Below, in pieces: positions 1 to 6,927 of a DNA stretch of 15,463 nt (position 1 is the first letter of the stretch; each line of letters opens with the position of its first letter). The notes beneath the pieces are model-generated. The model worked only from the letters and a program-made list of their open reading frames with translations, was not told the origin of the DNA and did not search any database. The stretch is taken from contig CAUGGC010000038.1 in assembly GCA_959599095.1 (NCBI GenBank), forward strand, positions 1 to 15,463. The letters are read 5' to 3'. The stretch is from an uncultured Collinsella sp. (GTDB lineage Bacteria > Actinomycetota > Coriobacteriia > Coriobacteriales > Coriobacteriaceae). The translations under genes and the position numbers were made by a program.

Positions 1-46
1 CATGGTCGTGGGCATCGTCGGCGCGTTCTTCGGCGTGCTGGCGTAA
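1..46 (+). CDS. C-terminal tail of an unidentified, probably membrane protein (partial)
   Basis: An open frame enters from the left edge and stops at TAA 44-46. The visible residues are MVVGIVGAFFGVLA, a hydrophobic glycine- and alanine-rich stretch like the last part of a membrane helix. The ATG at 2 is probably internal, because no ribosome binding site can be seen. The hairpin at 80-119 lies 33 bases downstream and could end this transcript. The family cannot be named from 14 residues. Confidence 0.45.
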   Translation, partial: MVVGIVGAFFGVLA

Positions 47-79
47 GGGCCCGGCTGCATAGACTGTCATTGCAACCTG

Positions 80-119
80 GTAAGGGGATGGAGCGGGCCT
101 ATGCCCTCCATCCCCTTAC
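80..119 (+). terminator. Hairpin after the first partial gene, likely terminator
   Basis: A perfect 14-bp inverted repeat (arms 80-93 and 106-119, GTAAGGGGATGGAG and its complement) has a short GC-containing loop. It is followed by TTGTAT rather than a clean T-run, so it is only a moderate intrinsic terminator. It lies between the stop at 46 and the ribosome binding site of the transporter. It could also act as a leader hairpin for the transporter. Confidence 0.6.
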
Positions 120-138
120 TTGTATAGAGGGAGTTCGT

Positions 139-1353
139 ATGTTCGCGAAGGATCGCGAAGCAATGCGCCTGACGCCGGCAGAGGTCAGGCTGATTCTTAT
201 TGAGTCCCTGCAATGGTGCGCCAACAACGCGGTGTACTTTTTAGGGCTTATCGGCGCGGCGACGTATGATTTGGCTGGCACGGCCTTTTTGGTTGCTGCC
301 ATTACGCTCGTACGCAATCTTATGACGTCGGCGGGCAATATGGTGTCGGGCTCGGTCATCGACCGCTTTGGACCGCGCCGGACGTCGTTTGTGACGTGCG
401 TGATTACGGCGGTGCTATCGCTTGGCGTGGGGTTGGCGCCGTTGTCTGTCCCCGGGCTTGTGTTTGCCGCGTGCGTCTTGGGGCTTGCGGGCGGCTTTAT
501 CAACACCTGTACGCATGCGTTTCCGGGATACCTGGAGTCGACCACCGAGGGCCGTACCCGCGTGAACGGTCTCATGGTGTTCTACAGCAATATCGCCTAT
601 ACCGCTGGCCCGCTGCTCGGTGGTGCCATCGTGAGCTGTTTTGCCACGCAATCGGTCTATCTGCTCATGGCGGGCATGATGGGTGTGGCGGCCGTGCTCT
701 CCTTGGGCTGTCACGAGTGTGTTGCTCCCGCAAAAGGGGAGAAGCCGAAGGGCGGCATTCTGGGCGGCATGGCCGAGGGCGCGCGACTTACGTTTCGCGA
801 CCACGACCTGCGCCTTATCTTTATCTCGGGCTTTCTGGGCTTCTTTGCGTTTGGCGCGTTCGATTCGCTGGAGTCGTTGTTCTATCGCGATGTGCTCAAC
901 GTGGATATCGTCTGGCTGGGCTGGCTGTCCTCGGTCGTGGGCCTCACTTCCTCGGTGGGCGCGTTCATCCTGACCAAGCTTTCTGCCCGCCATGTCAACC
1001 TGCGATTGCTGCTCGGCGCGCTCATGGCCGTGGGCATTGGGTCCATGGTGTACGTGGGCACCGATATGCTGGGGGTCGCGATTATCGGTCAGGCGATTAA
1101 CGGTCTGGCCTGGGGATTCCTGGAACCGCTGCAGATGATCTTGATTCAGGAGCGCGCTGACATCAAATACCTGGGGCGCATTACCGGCTTTGTGCGTTTT
1201 GGCCTGATGAGCGCCGGCGTGCTGCCGCTGCTGGCGGCTCCGTTTTTGGCGGAGGCTTTGGGTGTCCAGACGGTACTGTTTGGGGCATCGACCATTATTG
1301 CGCTGGTAGGAACGCTGTTCTTTGTCACACAAGGGAGGCGCCAGAGGCGTTAG
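139..1353 (+). CDS. MFS transporter, 12-helix type
   Basis: This is a 404-residue integral membrane protein with the layout of the major facilitator superfamily. Hydrophobic helices fill residues about 16-190 and 225-397, with a charged central loop at about 192-224. The family signature between helices 2 and 3 is present at residues 71-81 (GSVIDRFGPRR). The start at 139 is chosen because AGAGGGAG lies 7 bases upstream. A longer reading from 70 would run through the hairpin at 80-119 and add a non-membrane stretch. The substrate cannot be read from the sequence. The next two genes handle Amadori sugars, but they are separated by their own promoter region, so a shared substrate is only a possibility. 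The sequence ends in a basic tail (RRQRR) and no terminator follows it. Confidence 0.85.
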   Translation: MFAKDREAMRLTPAEVRLILIESLQWCANNAVYFLGLIGAATYDLAGTAFLVAAITLVRNLMTSAGNMVSGSVIDRFGPRRTSFVTCVITAVLSLGVGLAPLSVPGLVFAACVLGLAGGFINTCTHAFPGYLESTTEGRTRVNGLMVFYSNIAYTAGPLLGGAIVSCFATQSVYLLMAGMMGVAAVLSLGCHECVAPAKGEKPKGGILGGMAEGARLTFRDHDLRLIFISGFLGFFAFGAFDSLESLFYRDVLNVDIVWLGWLSSVVGLTSSVGAFILTKLSARHVNLRLLLGALMAVGIGSMVYVGTDMLGVAIIGQAINGLAWGFLEPLQMILIQERADIKYLGRITGFVRFGLMSAGVLPLLAAPFLAEALGVQTVLFGASTIIALVGTLFFVTQGRRQRR

Positions 1354-1371
1354 CTATACATTCAATTCTAA

Positions 1372-1479
1372 TTTAATACCACTCACCAGAGAATTTCGAC
1401 CGTTCACCGAGGATTGGAGCAGATTGATAAGTGGTATTAAAAACACATTAGGTGTATGTCTATAATTGGTATCGAAAAG
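1372..1479 (+). promoter_or_regulatory. Candidate operator cluster: three TGGTAT elements
   Basis: The element AGTGGTATTAAA (1430-1441) has a perfect 12-bp inverted copy, TTTAATACCACT, at 1372-1383, and a degenerate direct copy, ATTGGTATCGAAAA, at 1465-1478. The middle copy overlaps the -35 region and the last copy overlaps the end of the -10 box and the likely start site. The remote copy is 58 bases centre to centre from the middle one. TGGTAT-containing sites occur among GntR/HutC-type regulators, the family of E. coli FrlR, but assigning such a regulator here is inference. Confidence 0.45.
1437..1466 (+). promoter_or_regulatory. Promoter of the SIS-domain gene
   Basis: A perfect TATAAT -10 box lies at 1461-1466. 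An upstream TG at 1457-1458 is close to the extended -10 position. The -35 region is poor (TTAAAA at 1437-1442, 18-base spacer). Transcription would start near 1473 and leave a leader of about 50 bases. A weak -35 with a consensus -10 fits a regulated promoter. Confidence 0.55.
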
Positions 1480-1523
1480 AAACGCGATGTATAGAGTTGC
1501 GTGCAGGACAGAAAGGAAAAGCC

Positions 1524-2585
1524 ATGAAGGAAACCGAGAAGATCGAGATCATGCACTTTAGCCAGGAGGGCTACGTCGAGGACGGCAAGAACGTCTACGA
1601 GACCGGCAAGAAGATGATTGAGCTCGCCGACAAGGTCGCCGACGAGGGCTACGACGCCGTGTTCCTGATGGGCGTCGGCGGCACCTGGGACGAGCTCATG
1701 CAGCTCGAGTACCTCATGAACAAGTTCGGCGACCGCGACCTCGAGGTCTACCTGATCCACGCCGCCGAGTGGAACGTCTCCGGCCACAAGCGCATGACCG
1801 AGAAGTCCGTCGTGCTCACCGCCTCCGAGTCCGGCACCACCCCCGAGGTCCTCGAGGCCGTCAAGAAGATGAAGGAAAAGGGCATTCGCGTCTACGCCAT
1901 GACCAAGCCTGAGGGCCCCATCGGCCAGGCTGTCGGCGCCGAGAATTGCGTCAAGATGGCTTCCGATCATGGTAACGGTGGCTGCGAGATGGGCTACTAC
2001 CTCGCCGACTGCTTCGGCCTGCGCCTGCTCAATCGCCGTGGCTGCTTCCCGCAGTTCGATAAGTTCATCGAGCAGACCAAGGACGTTTGGACCCACCTGG
2101 TCGATATCCGCAAGCGCTTCGAGCCGCGCGCCGAGGAGCTCGCCAAGAAGTACGCCCTGGCCCCCTACACCATGTTCATCGGCTCCGGCGCCCTGTGGGG
2201 CGAGACCATCCTGTTCTCGATGTGCATCCTCGAGGAGATGCAGTGGAAGCGCACCCGCTACATCACCTCGGCCGACTTCTTCCACGGCACCCTCGAGCTC
2301 GTGGAGCCCGGCGTCCCGGTCTTCCTGTTCATGGGCGAGGACGAGAACCGCAAGCTCGACGAGCGCGTCCGCGCCTTCCTGACCCGCGGCGTGACCGGCG
2401 ACACCGACATCAACGTCATCGACACCGCCGAGTTCGCGATCCCCGGCCTTGACGACGAGTTCCGCGTCATCGTCTCCCCGTGGATCCTCTCCTCGCTGAT
2501 CACCGATCGCCTTGCCGCTTACTACGAGACGGTCACCAAGCACAACCTCAACTACCGTCGCTACTATCACCAGTTCGACTACTAA
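1524..2585 (+). CDS. SIS-domain sugar isomerase, FrlB/FraB-like 6-phospho-Amadori deglycase
   Basis: This 353-residue cytoplasmic protein has two SIS (sugar isomerase) domains. The first has GVGGTWDE (50-57) and SESGTTPE (101-108). The second has GSGALWGE (220-227) and DFFHGTLELVE (251-261). The DFFHG motif is typical of deglycases that split 6-phosphofructose-amino acids into glucose 6-phosphate and an amino acid. Glu238 and His254 are 16 residues apart, the spacing I recall for the catalytic pair of FraB and FrlB. The start at 1524 has AGAAAGGA upstream; the frame is open further upstream but reads through the promoter. A FrlC-like epimerase follows 73 bases later. Phe, Leu, Ala and Glu codons are almost all TTC, CTC/CTG, GCC and GAG, unlike both neighbours, which suggests high expression. 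The exact substrate (fructoselysine, glucoselysine or other) is not resolved. Confidence 0.75.
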   Translation: MKETEKIEIMHFSQEGYVEDGKNVYETGKKMIELADKVADEGYDAVFLMGVGGTWDELMQLEYLMNKFGDRDLEVYLIHAAEWNVSGHKRMTEKSVVLTASESGTTPEVLEAVKKMKEKGIRVYAMTKPEGPIGQAVGAENCVKMASDHGNGGCEMGYYLADCFGLRLLNRRGCFPQFDKFIEQTKDVWTHLVDIRKRFEPRAEELAKKYALAPYTMFIGSGALWGETILFSMCILEEMQWKRTRYITSADFFHGTLELVEPGVPVFLFMGEDENRKLDERVRAFLTRGVTGDTDINVIDTAEFAIPGLDDEFRVIVSPWILSSLITDRLAAYYETVTKHNLNYRRYYHQFDY

Positions 2586-2609
2586 GAGCAAATAACGTTT
2601 GTGTAATCG

Positions 2610-2636
2610 GGCCTCGCTCCTATATGGAACGGGGCC
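2610..2636 (+). terminator. Hairpin between the deglycase and epimerase genes (attenuator-like)
   Basis: Arms 2610-2620 (GGCCTCGCTCC) and 2626-2636 (GGAACGGGGCC) pair over 11 positions with one wobble and one mismatch around a TATAT loop. No T-run follows, so full termination is unlikely. It could lower expression of the downstream gene or protect the 3' end of the upstream message. Confidence 0.35.
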
Positions 2637-2658
2637 TCGCTTGGGTTGGAGAGTAATT

Positions 2659-3495
2659 ATGAGCTATCCCCAGCTTGCCGTCATGAATATCAGCCATCGT
2701 TATTTTGACCTTGAGGAGTTCTTTTCTTCGGCGTCGGCTTCGGGCTACACGTGTTGCGAGCTTTGGACCGGGGCGATGCATCTGTATGTCGATTGCCATG
2801 GATACGATTCGCTCGAACGGGTACGGGAGCTGTCGCAGCGGTATGGGGTTCGGATTGTGGGGCTTTGTCCCGAACAGAACAACCCCAAGCCGTGGAATAT
2901 CGCGGCGCGCGGGAATGAGGCGCGTGCCCGCACGCTCGCGTACTTTAAGAACGTTGTAGATATCGCGGCGGAACTTGGAGCCGAGCAGGTCATGGTCTCG
3001 AGCGGCTGGGCATTTTTGAACGAGCCGATCGAGGACGCGTGGGGTCGCAGCGCCTCGATGCTGCGTGCGATTGCCGAGCATGCGGGAGAGCGCGGCGTGC
3101 GACTGGTGCTCGAGGCCCTACAGCCGGTTGAGTCGATGATCGTGAACTCGGCGGCCGACACGAAGCGCATGATCGAGGCAGTTGATCATCCGGCACTTAA
3201 GGCGTGTCTGGATTTGGGCGCTATGGCGGTGGCAGGGGATACCATCGACGATTATTTCGATCTGCTTGGCGATGATGTCGCCCACGTGCATTTTGTCGAT
3301 GTTGCGGCAGATGGCACGACGCATCTTGCCTGGGGTGACGGCGACCGCGATATGCGCGCCGACCTGGATAGGCTGGTGGCGCGCGGCTATCGCGGAGTTG
3401 TTTCGGCCGAGACCTATGACTGGCGCTATTTTGCCGACCCCGCAGCTGCCGATGCGCAGGTAATGGCAGAGTATCGTCGTGCGATTGGCGTCTAG
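2659..3495 (+). CDS. Sugar phosphate isomerase/epimerase, FrlC-like (TIM barrel)
   Basis: This is a 278-residue TIM-barrel protein of the xylose-isomerase-like family. The probable metal-binding residues come in the family order: Glu152 (VLEAL), Asp185 (CLDLG), His211 (HVHFVD) and Glu251 (SAETY). Its length and local patterns resemble E. coli FrlC (276 residues), which interconverts psicoselysine and fructoselysine: ELWTGAMH, VGLCPEQNN, DAWGRSASML and the DYFDLLGDDVAHVHFVD block. This comparison is from memory, not an alignment. The start at 2659 has GGAGAG just upstream. It probably shares a transcript with the deglycase. Its codon use is mixed, with many TTT, TCG and GAT codons, unlike the gene before it. 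The kinase step of the fructoselysine pathway is not in the window. Confidence 0.72.
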   Translation: MSYPQLAVMNISHRYFDLEEFFSSASASGYTCCELWTGAMHLYVDCHGYDSLERVRELSQRYGVRIVGLCPEQNNPKPWNIAARGNEARARTLAYFKNVVDIAAELGAEQVMVSSGWAFLNEPIEDAWGRSASMLRAIAEHAGERGVRLVLEALQPVESMIVNSAADTKRMIEAVDHPALKACLDLGAMAVAGDTIDDYFDLLGDDVAHVHFVDVAADGTTHLAWGDGDRDMRADLDRLVARGYRGVVSAETYDWRYFADPAAADAQVMAEYRRAIGV

Positions 3496-3584
3496 GTGGG
3501 GTTGGGTTGCGACAATCCGCTCCTATGTTTCCAAATGAATACGGTGTGAGCCGAGGAGGACGATTCTCCCCGCAAACACTCTAG

Positions 3585-3595
3585 TATGCTAAAGT
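3585..3595 (+). promoter_or_regulatory. Candidate -10 region of the his operon
   Basis: TATGCTAAAGT sits 70 bases ahead of the hisZG start, in the only sizeable gap before the operon. There is no convincing -35. A similar string, TGTGCTAGCGT, occurs ahead of the larC2 gene at 12821-12831, which mildly supports a shared promoter motif. If correct, transcription starts at about 3596 to 3598. Confidence 0.3.
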
Positions 3596-3598
3596 ACC

Positions 3599-3630
3599 CA
3601 GAAGACCGGCGAAGCTATGCCGGTCTTCTG
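3599..3630 (+). other. Strong stem-loop at the head of the his operon
   Basis: A perfect 12-bp stem (3599-3610 CAGAAGACCGGC, 3619-3630) closes an 8-base loop. There is no T-run after it (CTCTATATG follows), so it is a weak candidate for terminating the preceding epimerase gene. It ends 20 bases ahead of the hisZG ribosome binding site. If the promoter at 3585 is real, the transcript would begin within about 3 bases of this stem, as in 5' hairpins that stabilise mRNA. Confidence 0.5.
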
Positions 3631-3665
3631 CTCTATATGAAACACAGCATGAGGAGGCTCACCAG

Positions 3666-5381
3666 ATGACGGCCACACCGTGGGGATTCCGGGACATATT
3701 GCCCGAGGAGGCTCAGGCGCGCGAGGAGATCGCGCTGACGGTGAAGGGCTGCTTTAGGGAGCATCATTACCTGCCGGTCGAGACGCCGCTACTCGAGGAC
3801 AAGGGTTCGCTCGAGGAGGGCGGCCGCATTGCGGACACGCCGTTTAAGCTCTTTGACGATGATGGCCGCCTGCTGGTGGTTCGTCCCGACAACACATTGC
3901 CGATCGTGCGTCTGGTTTCGACCCGCATGCGCGCGGCCGACCTGCCCCTACGCCTTCGCTACGAGGCACCGGTGGTTCGCGAGTGCCAGCGCAATGCCGG
4001 TGGCTCGCGCCAGTTTACACAGCTGGGCTTTGAGCTTATCGGTGCGGGCGATACCGCGGGCGATATCGAGATCGTCTCGCTCGTGGCCGAGGCGGTGCGC
4101 AAGCTCGCGCTGCCCGATGCGCGCATTATCGCGGGCAGCGTGCGTCCGTTTAAGGAGTTGCTCGCGGCCTGTGAGGATCGCGAACTGGCTGCCGAGGCAT
4201 TGCGTTGCGTGCACGCCAACGACTTTGTGAGCCTCGATGCCCGCGTGGCGGCAAGCGCCGAGTCCGATGCCGTCAAGGTTGCCATTAGCGAGCTGCCGCG
4301 CTTGCACGGCGGCGCCGAGGTACTCGACCGCGTCGATGTGCTTCTGGCGGCGGCGGGCATTGTCGCGCCGCTCACGCGCGAGCTGCGCGCCCTGGTCGAG
4401 GGCCTGGCTCCCGAGGACGCCCAGGTGCTGTCGTTCGACTTCTCCATCATGAACTCGTTCGATTACTACACGGGTCTGGTCTTTAAGGCCTATGCCGGTG
4501 GCTTGCCCGATCCGGTCGGTTCGGGTGGACGCTACGACTCCATCTTTACCGGCGCATTTGGCGACGGCATCGAGGTACCGGCGGCGGGTTTCGCCTTTTC
4601 GCTCGAGCGTCTGGAGGCTGCGCACACCTCGGCCGAGGACGCTGCTTCCGATGGCGATCGCGCCGCGGGCCGTGGCGCCGAGGGTCCGCTGCGCATTGCC
4701 GTGCCCAAGGGCTCGCTCAAGGTCGACACGCTCGACGTGCTCGAGGCCGCGGGCTTGGATGTCTCGGAGCTGCGCGATCCCGGCCGTCACCTGATCGTGC
4801 GCGGCCGCGACACGCGTGCCGGCGAGGGCGCGGTCGGCGATATCGAGTTTGTCATCGTGCGTCCCAGCGACGCGCCCGCCTTTGTGGGCTGCGGCGGTGC
4901 CGACTGCGGCATCTGCGGCTGGGACTCGCTCATCGAGGCCGACCTCAACCTGCTGCAGCTGGTCGATCTGGGCTACGGCCTGTGCACCTTTATCGAGGCG
5001 GAGCCCGCATGGCGCGCCGGTCAGGCCGAGCGCAACTATGCCCGTCGCGGGTCGCTTCGCGTGGCAACCAAATACCCGCGCATCGCGAGTGCCTGGTATG
5101 CCGAGCGCGGCGTGAACGCCGACATCGTTTCGCTGCATGGCAATATTGAGCTGGGGCCCATCGTCGGCATGACCGATCGCATCGTAGACATTACCGCCAC
5201 GGGCGCTACGCTGCGCGATAACGACCTGGTCATTACCGGGCGCATCATGGACTGCACGGCCCGCTTCTTTGTCAATCCGGGTGCCGCACGTCTGGATCCG
5301 CGCGTACGCAATCTGGCAGATCGCTTGGCGGCAGCCGTGAAGGACAAGCATTTTGAGCCCGTTGCGGGCTCGGCACAATAG
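3666..5381 (+). CDS. hisZG: HisZ-HisG fusion: ATP phosphoribosyltransferase with its regulatory subunit
   Basis: This 571-residue protein joins both halves of the short-form ATP phosphoribosyltransferase, which makes the first histidine intermediate from ATP and PRPP. Residues 1 to about 320 are HisZ, a histidyl-tRNA-synthetase paralogue: the LRYEAPVVRE motif 2 region is at 97-106, GSGGRYD at 285-291 and GFAFSLERL at 308-316. Residues about 321-341 are an acidic, alanine- and glycine-rich linker. Residues 342-571 are short HisG, starting LRIAVPKGS (342-350). The PRPP-binding loop is DITATGATLR (508-517). The C-terminal ACT-like domain of long HisG is absent, so allosteric control by histidine would fall to the HisZ part. 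There is no stop codon or frameshift at the junction. GAGGAGG at 3651-3657 fixes the start. Three cysteines (409, 414, 417) lie in the otherwise canonical GxADxGIxGxD stretch. Confidence 0.93.
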   Translation: MTATPWGFRDILPEEAQAREEIALTVKGCFREHHYLPVETPLLEDKGSLEEGGRIADTPFKLFDDDGRLLVVRPDNTLPIVRLVSTRMRAADLPLRLRYEAPVVRECQRNAGGSRQFTQLGFELIGAGDTAGDIEIVSLVAEAVRKLALPDARIIAGSVRPFKELLAACEDRELAAEALRCVHANDFVSLDARVAASAESDAVKVAISELPRLHGGAEVLDRVDVLLAAAGIVAPLTRELRALVEGLAPEDAQVLSFDFSIMNSFDYYTGLVFKAYAGGLPDPVGSGGRYDSIFTGAFGDGIEVPAAGFAFSLERLEAAHTSAEDAASDGDRAAGRGAEGPLRIAVPKGSLKVDTLDVLEAAGLDVSELRDPGRHLIVRGRDTRAGEGAVGDIEFVIVRPSDAPAFVGCGGADCGICGWDSLIEADLNLLQLVDLGYGLCTFIEAEPAWRAGQAERNYARRGSLRVATKYPRIASAWYAERGVNADIVSLHGNIELGPIVGMTDRIVDITATGATLRDNDLVITGRIMDCTARFFVNPGAARLDPRVRNLADRLAAAVKDKHFEPVAGSAQ

Positions 5382-5408
5382 CGCGAGCACGCACGGGCGC
5401 CCCAACGT

Positions 5409-5453
5409 CCGGGCGGCGGGCCGACTGGCGCCGCCGCCCGGTCTCTCGTTTTT
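5409..5453 (+). terminator. Strong intrinsic-terminator-like hairpin inside the his operon
   Basis: A perfect 11-bp all-GC stem (5409-5419 and 5431-5441) extends by three more pairs around a GACT loop, with one bulged G. It is followed by TCTCTCGTTTTT (5442-5453). This is the textbook shape of a Rho-independent terminator. It lies 27 bases after the hisZG stop and 33 bases before hisD, with no clear promoter in between. Confidence 0.75.
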
Positions 5454-5486
5454 CGAACACAACCTCGACCGATAGGGGATACCGAA

Positions 5487-6926
5487 ATGAAGACCATCAA
5501 GCTTGCTCCCGGTGAGCGCCTCGTTACCAACCAGCTCAACCGTAAGGGCGTGCTGCCGCAAAACATCGTCGACACCGCTCGCGATATCGTGGCCATCGTG
5601 CGCGCCAACGGCGATGCCGCGGTGCGCGATTACTGCCAGCGTTTTGACGGTGTCGAGCTGGAGAGCTTCCGTCTTCCGCAAGAGCAGATCGATGCCGCGC
5701 TCGAAGGCCTCGATCCCGCTTTTGTCGCGGCGCTCGAAAAGGCCGCGCGTCAGATTCGCGAGTTCCACCAGCGCGAGGTCGAGCAGAGCTGGTTTACCAC
5801 GCGCCCGGACGGCACGATGCTCGGCGTCAAGGTGACCCCGCTCGCGGCGGCCGGCATCTATGTACCGGGCGGTCGCGCGCAGTACCCTTCCACCGTGCTT
5901 ATGAACGCCATTCCCGCCAAGGTCGCCGGCGTTGAGCGCGTGGTCATGGTGACCCCGCCGCAAAAAGATGGTCTGATTAGCCCCTATACGCTCGCGGCGG
6001 CCAAGCTCGGCGGCGTGGACGAAATCTATATGGTGGGCGGCGCCCAGGCCGTGGCCGCGCTGGCGTACGGTACCGAGACCATTCCGCGTGTCGACAAGAT
6101 TACCGGCCCGGGTAACGCCTTTGTCGCCGCTGCCAAGCAGATTGTCTCGGGTGATGTGGGTATCGATATGGTCGCCGGTCCCTCCGAGGTCTGCGTGCTG
6201 GCCGACGCCACGGCCAAGCCCATGGTGGTCGCGGCCGACCTGATGGCCCAGGCCGAGCATGATCCGCTGGCGGCCTGCTATCTGGTGACCTGCGACGAGC
6301 AGTTTGCGCGTGAGGTTGAGGCAGGTATCGACATCCTGGTGGCACAGTCCCCGCGTGCCGAGATCACGCGTGCCTCGCTCGACAACGAAGGCACCATCGT
6401 GGTGGCCGCCGACATGGCGGCTGCCGTCGAGGCAGTGAACACCGTGGCGCCCGAGCACCTTGAGCTGCATTGCAAGGATGCGATGGGCCTGCTCGGCGGC
6501 ATTCGCAACGCCGGCGCCATCTTTGTGGGCGCTTGGAGCTCCGAGCCGCTCGGCGATTACGTTGCCGGCCCCAATCACACGCTGCCGACCGGCGGCACGG
6601 CCATGTTCTCCAACCCGCTTTCGGTCGAAGAGTTCGTTAAGCGCTCGAGCGTTATATGCTATACGCCCGAGGGCCTGCTCTCCGACGCTCCCGCTACGCA
6701 GCGTCTGGCCGAGGCCGAGGGCCTGTGGGCGCACGCGCTTTCGGCCGCACTGCGTCGCCGCGTGTTGGAGCAGGGCGAGGATGCCGTGAGCGCCGAGTCG
6801 CTCGCCGCGGCCGACCTGACCAAGGTTGCCTGGCCGGGCGACGCCGTGGCGACGGTTGCCGAGGGCGTGGACCTGACGGCGGCTGCAAGCGCGGATGGCG
6901 CCGGCGCGACCGGCGGGGAGGCCTAA
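5487..6926 (+). CDS. hisD: Histidinol dehydrogenase
   Basis: This enzyme carries out the last two oxidations of the pathway, L-histidinol to L-histidine, using two NAD+ and a zinc ion. The zinc ligands expected from E. coli HisD are at Gln255, His258 (AQAEHDP), Asp357 (GDYVAGPNH) and His416 (EGLWAH). The catalytic Glu323-His324 pair is in APEHLE. The substrate- and NAD-binding segments YVPGGRAQYPS and KITGPGNAFV are intact. The protein is 479 residues, about 45 longer than the usual 430-435. The excess is a C-terminal tail (about 430-479) rich in Ala, Asp and Gly. The ribosome binding site GGGGA is at 5476-5480. The stop is one base from the hisC start. Confidence 0.96.
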   Translation: MKTIKLAPGERLVTNQLNRKGVLPQNIVDTARDIVAIVRANGDAAVRDYCQRFDGVELESFRLPQEQIDAALEGLDPAFVAALEKAARQIREFHQREVEQSWFTTRPDGTMLGVKVTPLAAAGIYVPGGRAQYPSTVLMNAIPAKVAGVERVVMVTPPQKDGLISPYTLAAAKLGGVDEIYMVGGAQAVAALAYGTETIPRVDKITGPGNAFVAAAKQIVSGDVGIDMVAGPSEVCVLADATAKPMVVAADLMAQAEHDPLAACYLVTCDEQFAREVEAGIDILVAQSPRAEITRASLDNEGTIVVAADMAAAVEAVNTVAPEHLELHCKDAMGLLGGIRNAGAIFVGAWSSEPLGDYVAGPNHTLPTGGTAMFSNPLSVEEFVKRSSVICYTPEGLLSDAPATQRLAEAEGLWAHALSAALRRRVLEQGEDAVSAESLAAADLTKVAWPGDAVATVAEGVDLTAAASADGAGATGGEA

Positions 6927-6927
6927 T

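Noticed and set aside
70..138. Extended N-terminus for the MFS transporter
   Set aside because: It would encode the terminator-like hairpin and lacks a ribosome binding site, whereas the ATG at 139 has a good one.
1437..2591. Minus-strand open frame opposite the deglycase gene
   Set aside because: Its repetitive Leu/Val/Glu/Asp composition is the mirror of the strong codon bias of the real gene.
3525..3584. Possible his leader peptide (MFPNEYGVSRGGRFSPQTL)
   Set aside because: It contains no histidine codons and has no ribosome binding site, so it does not fit attenuation by a leader peptide. It also ends before the candidate promoter.
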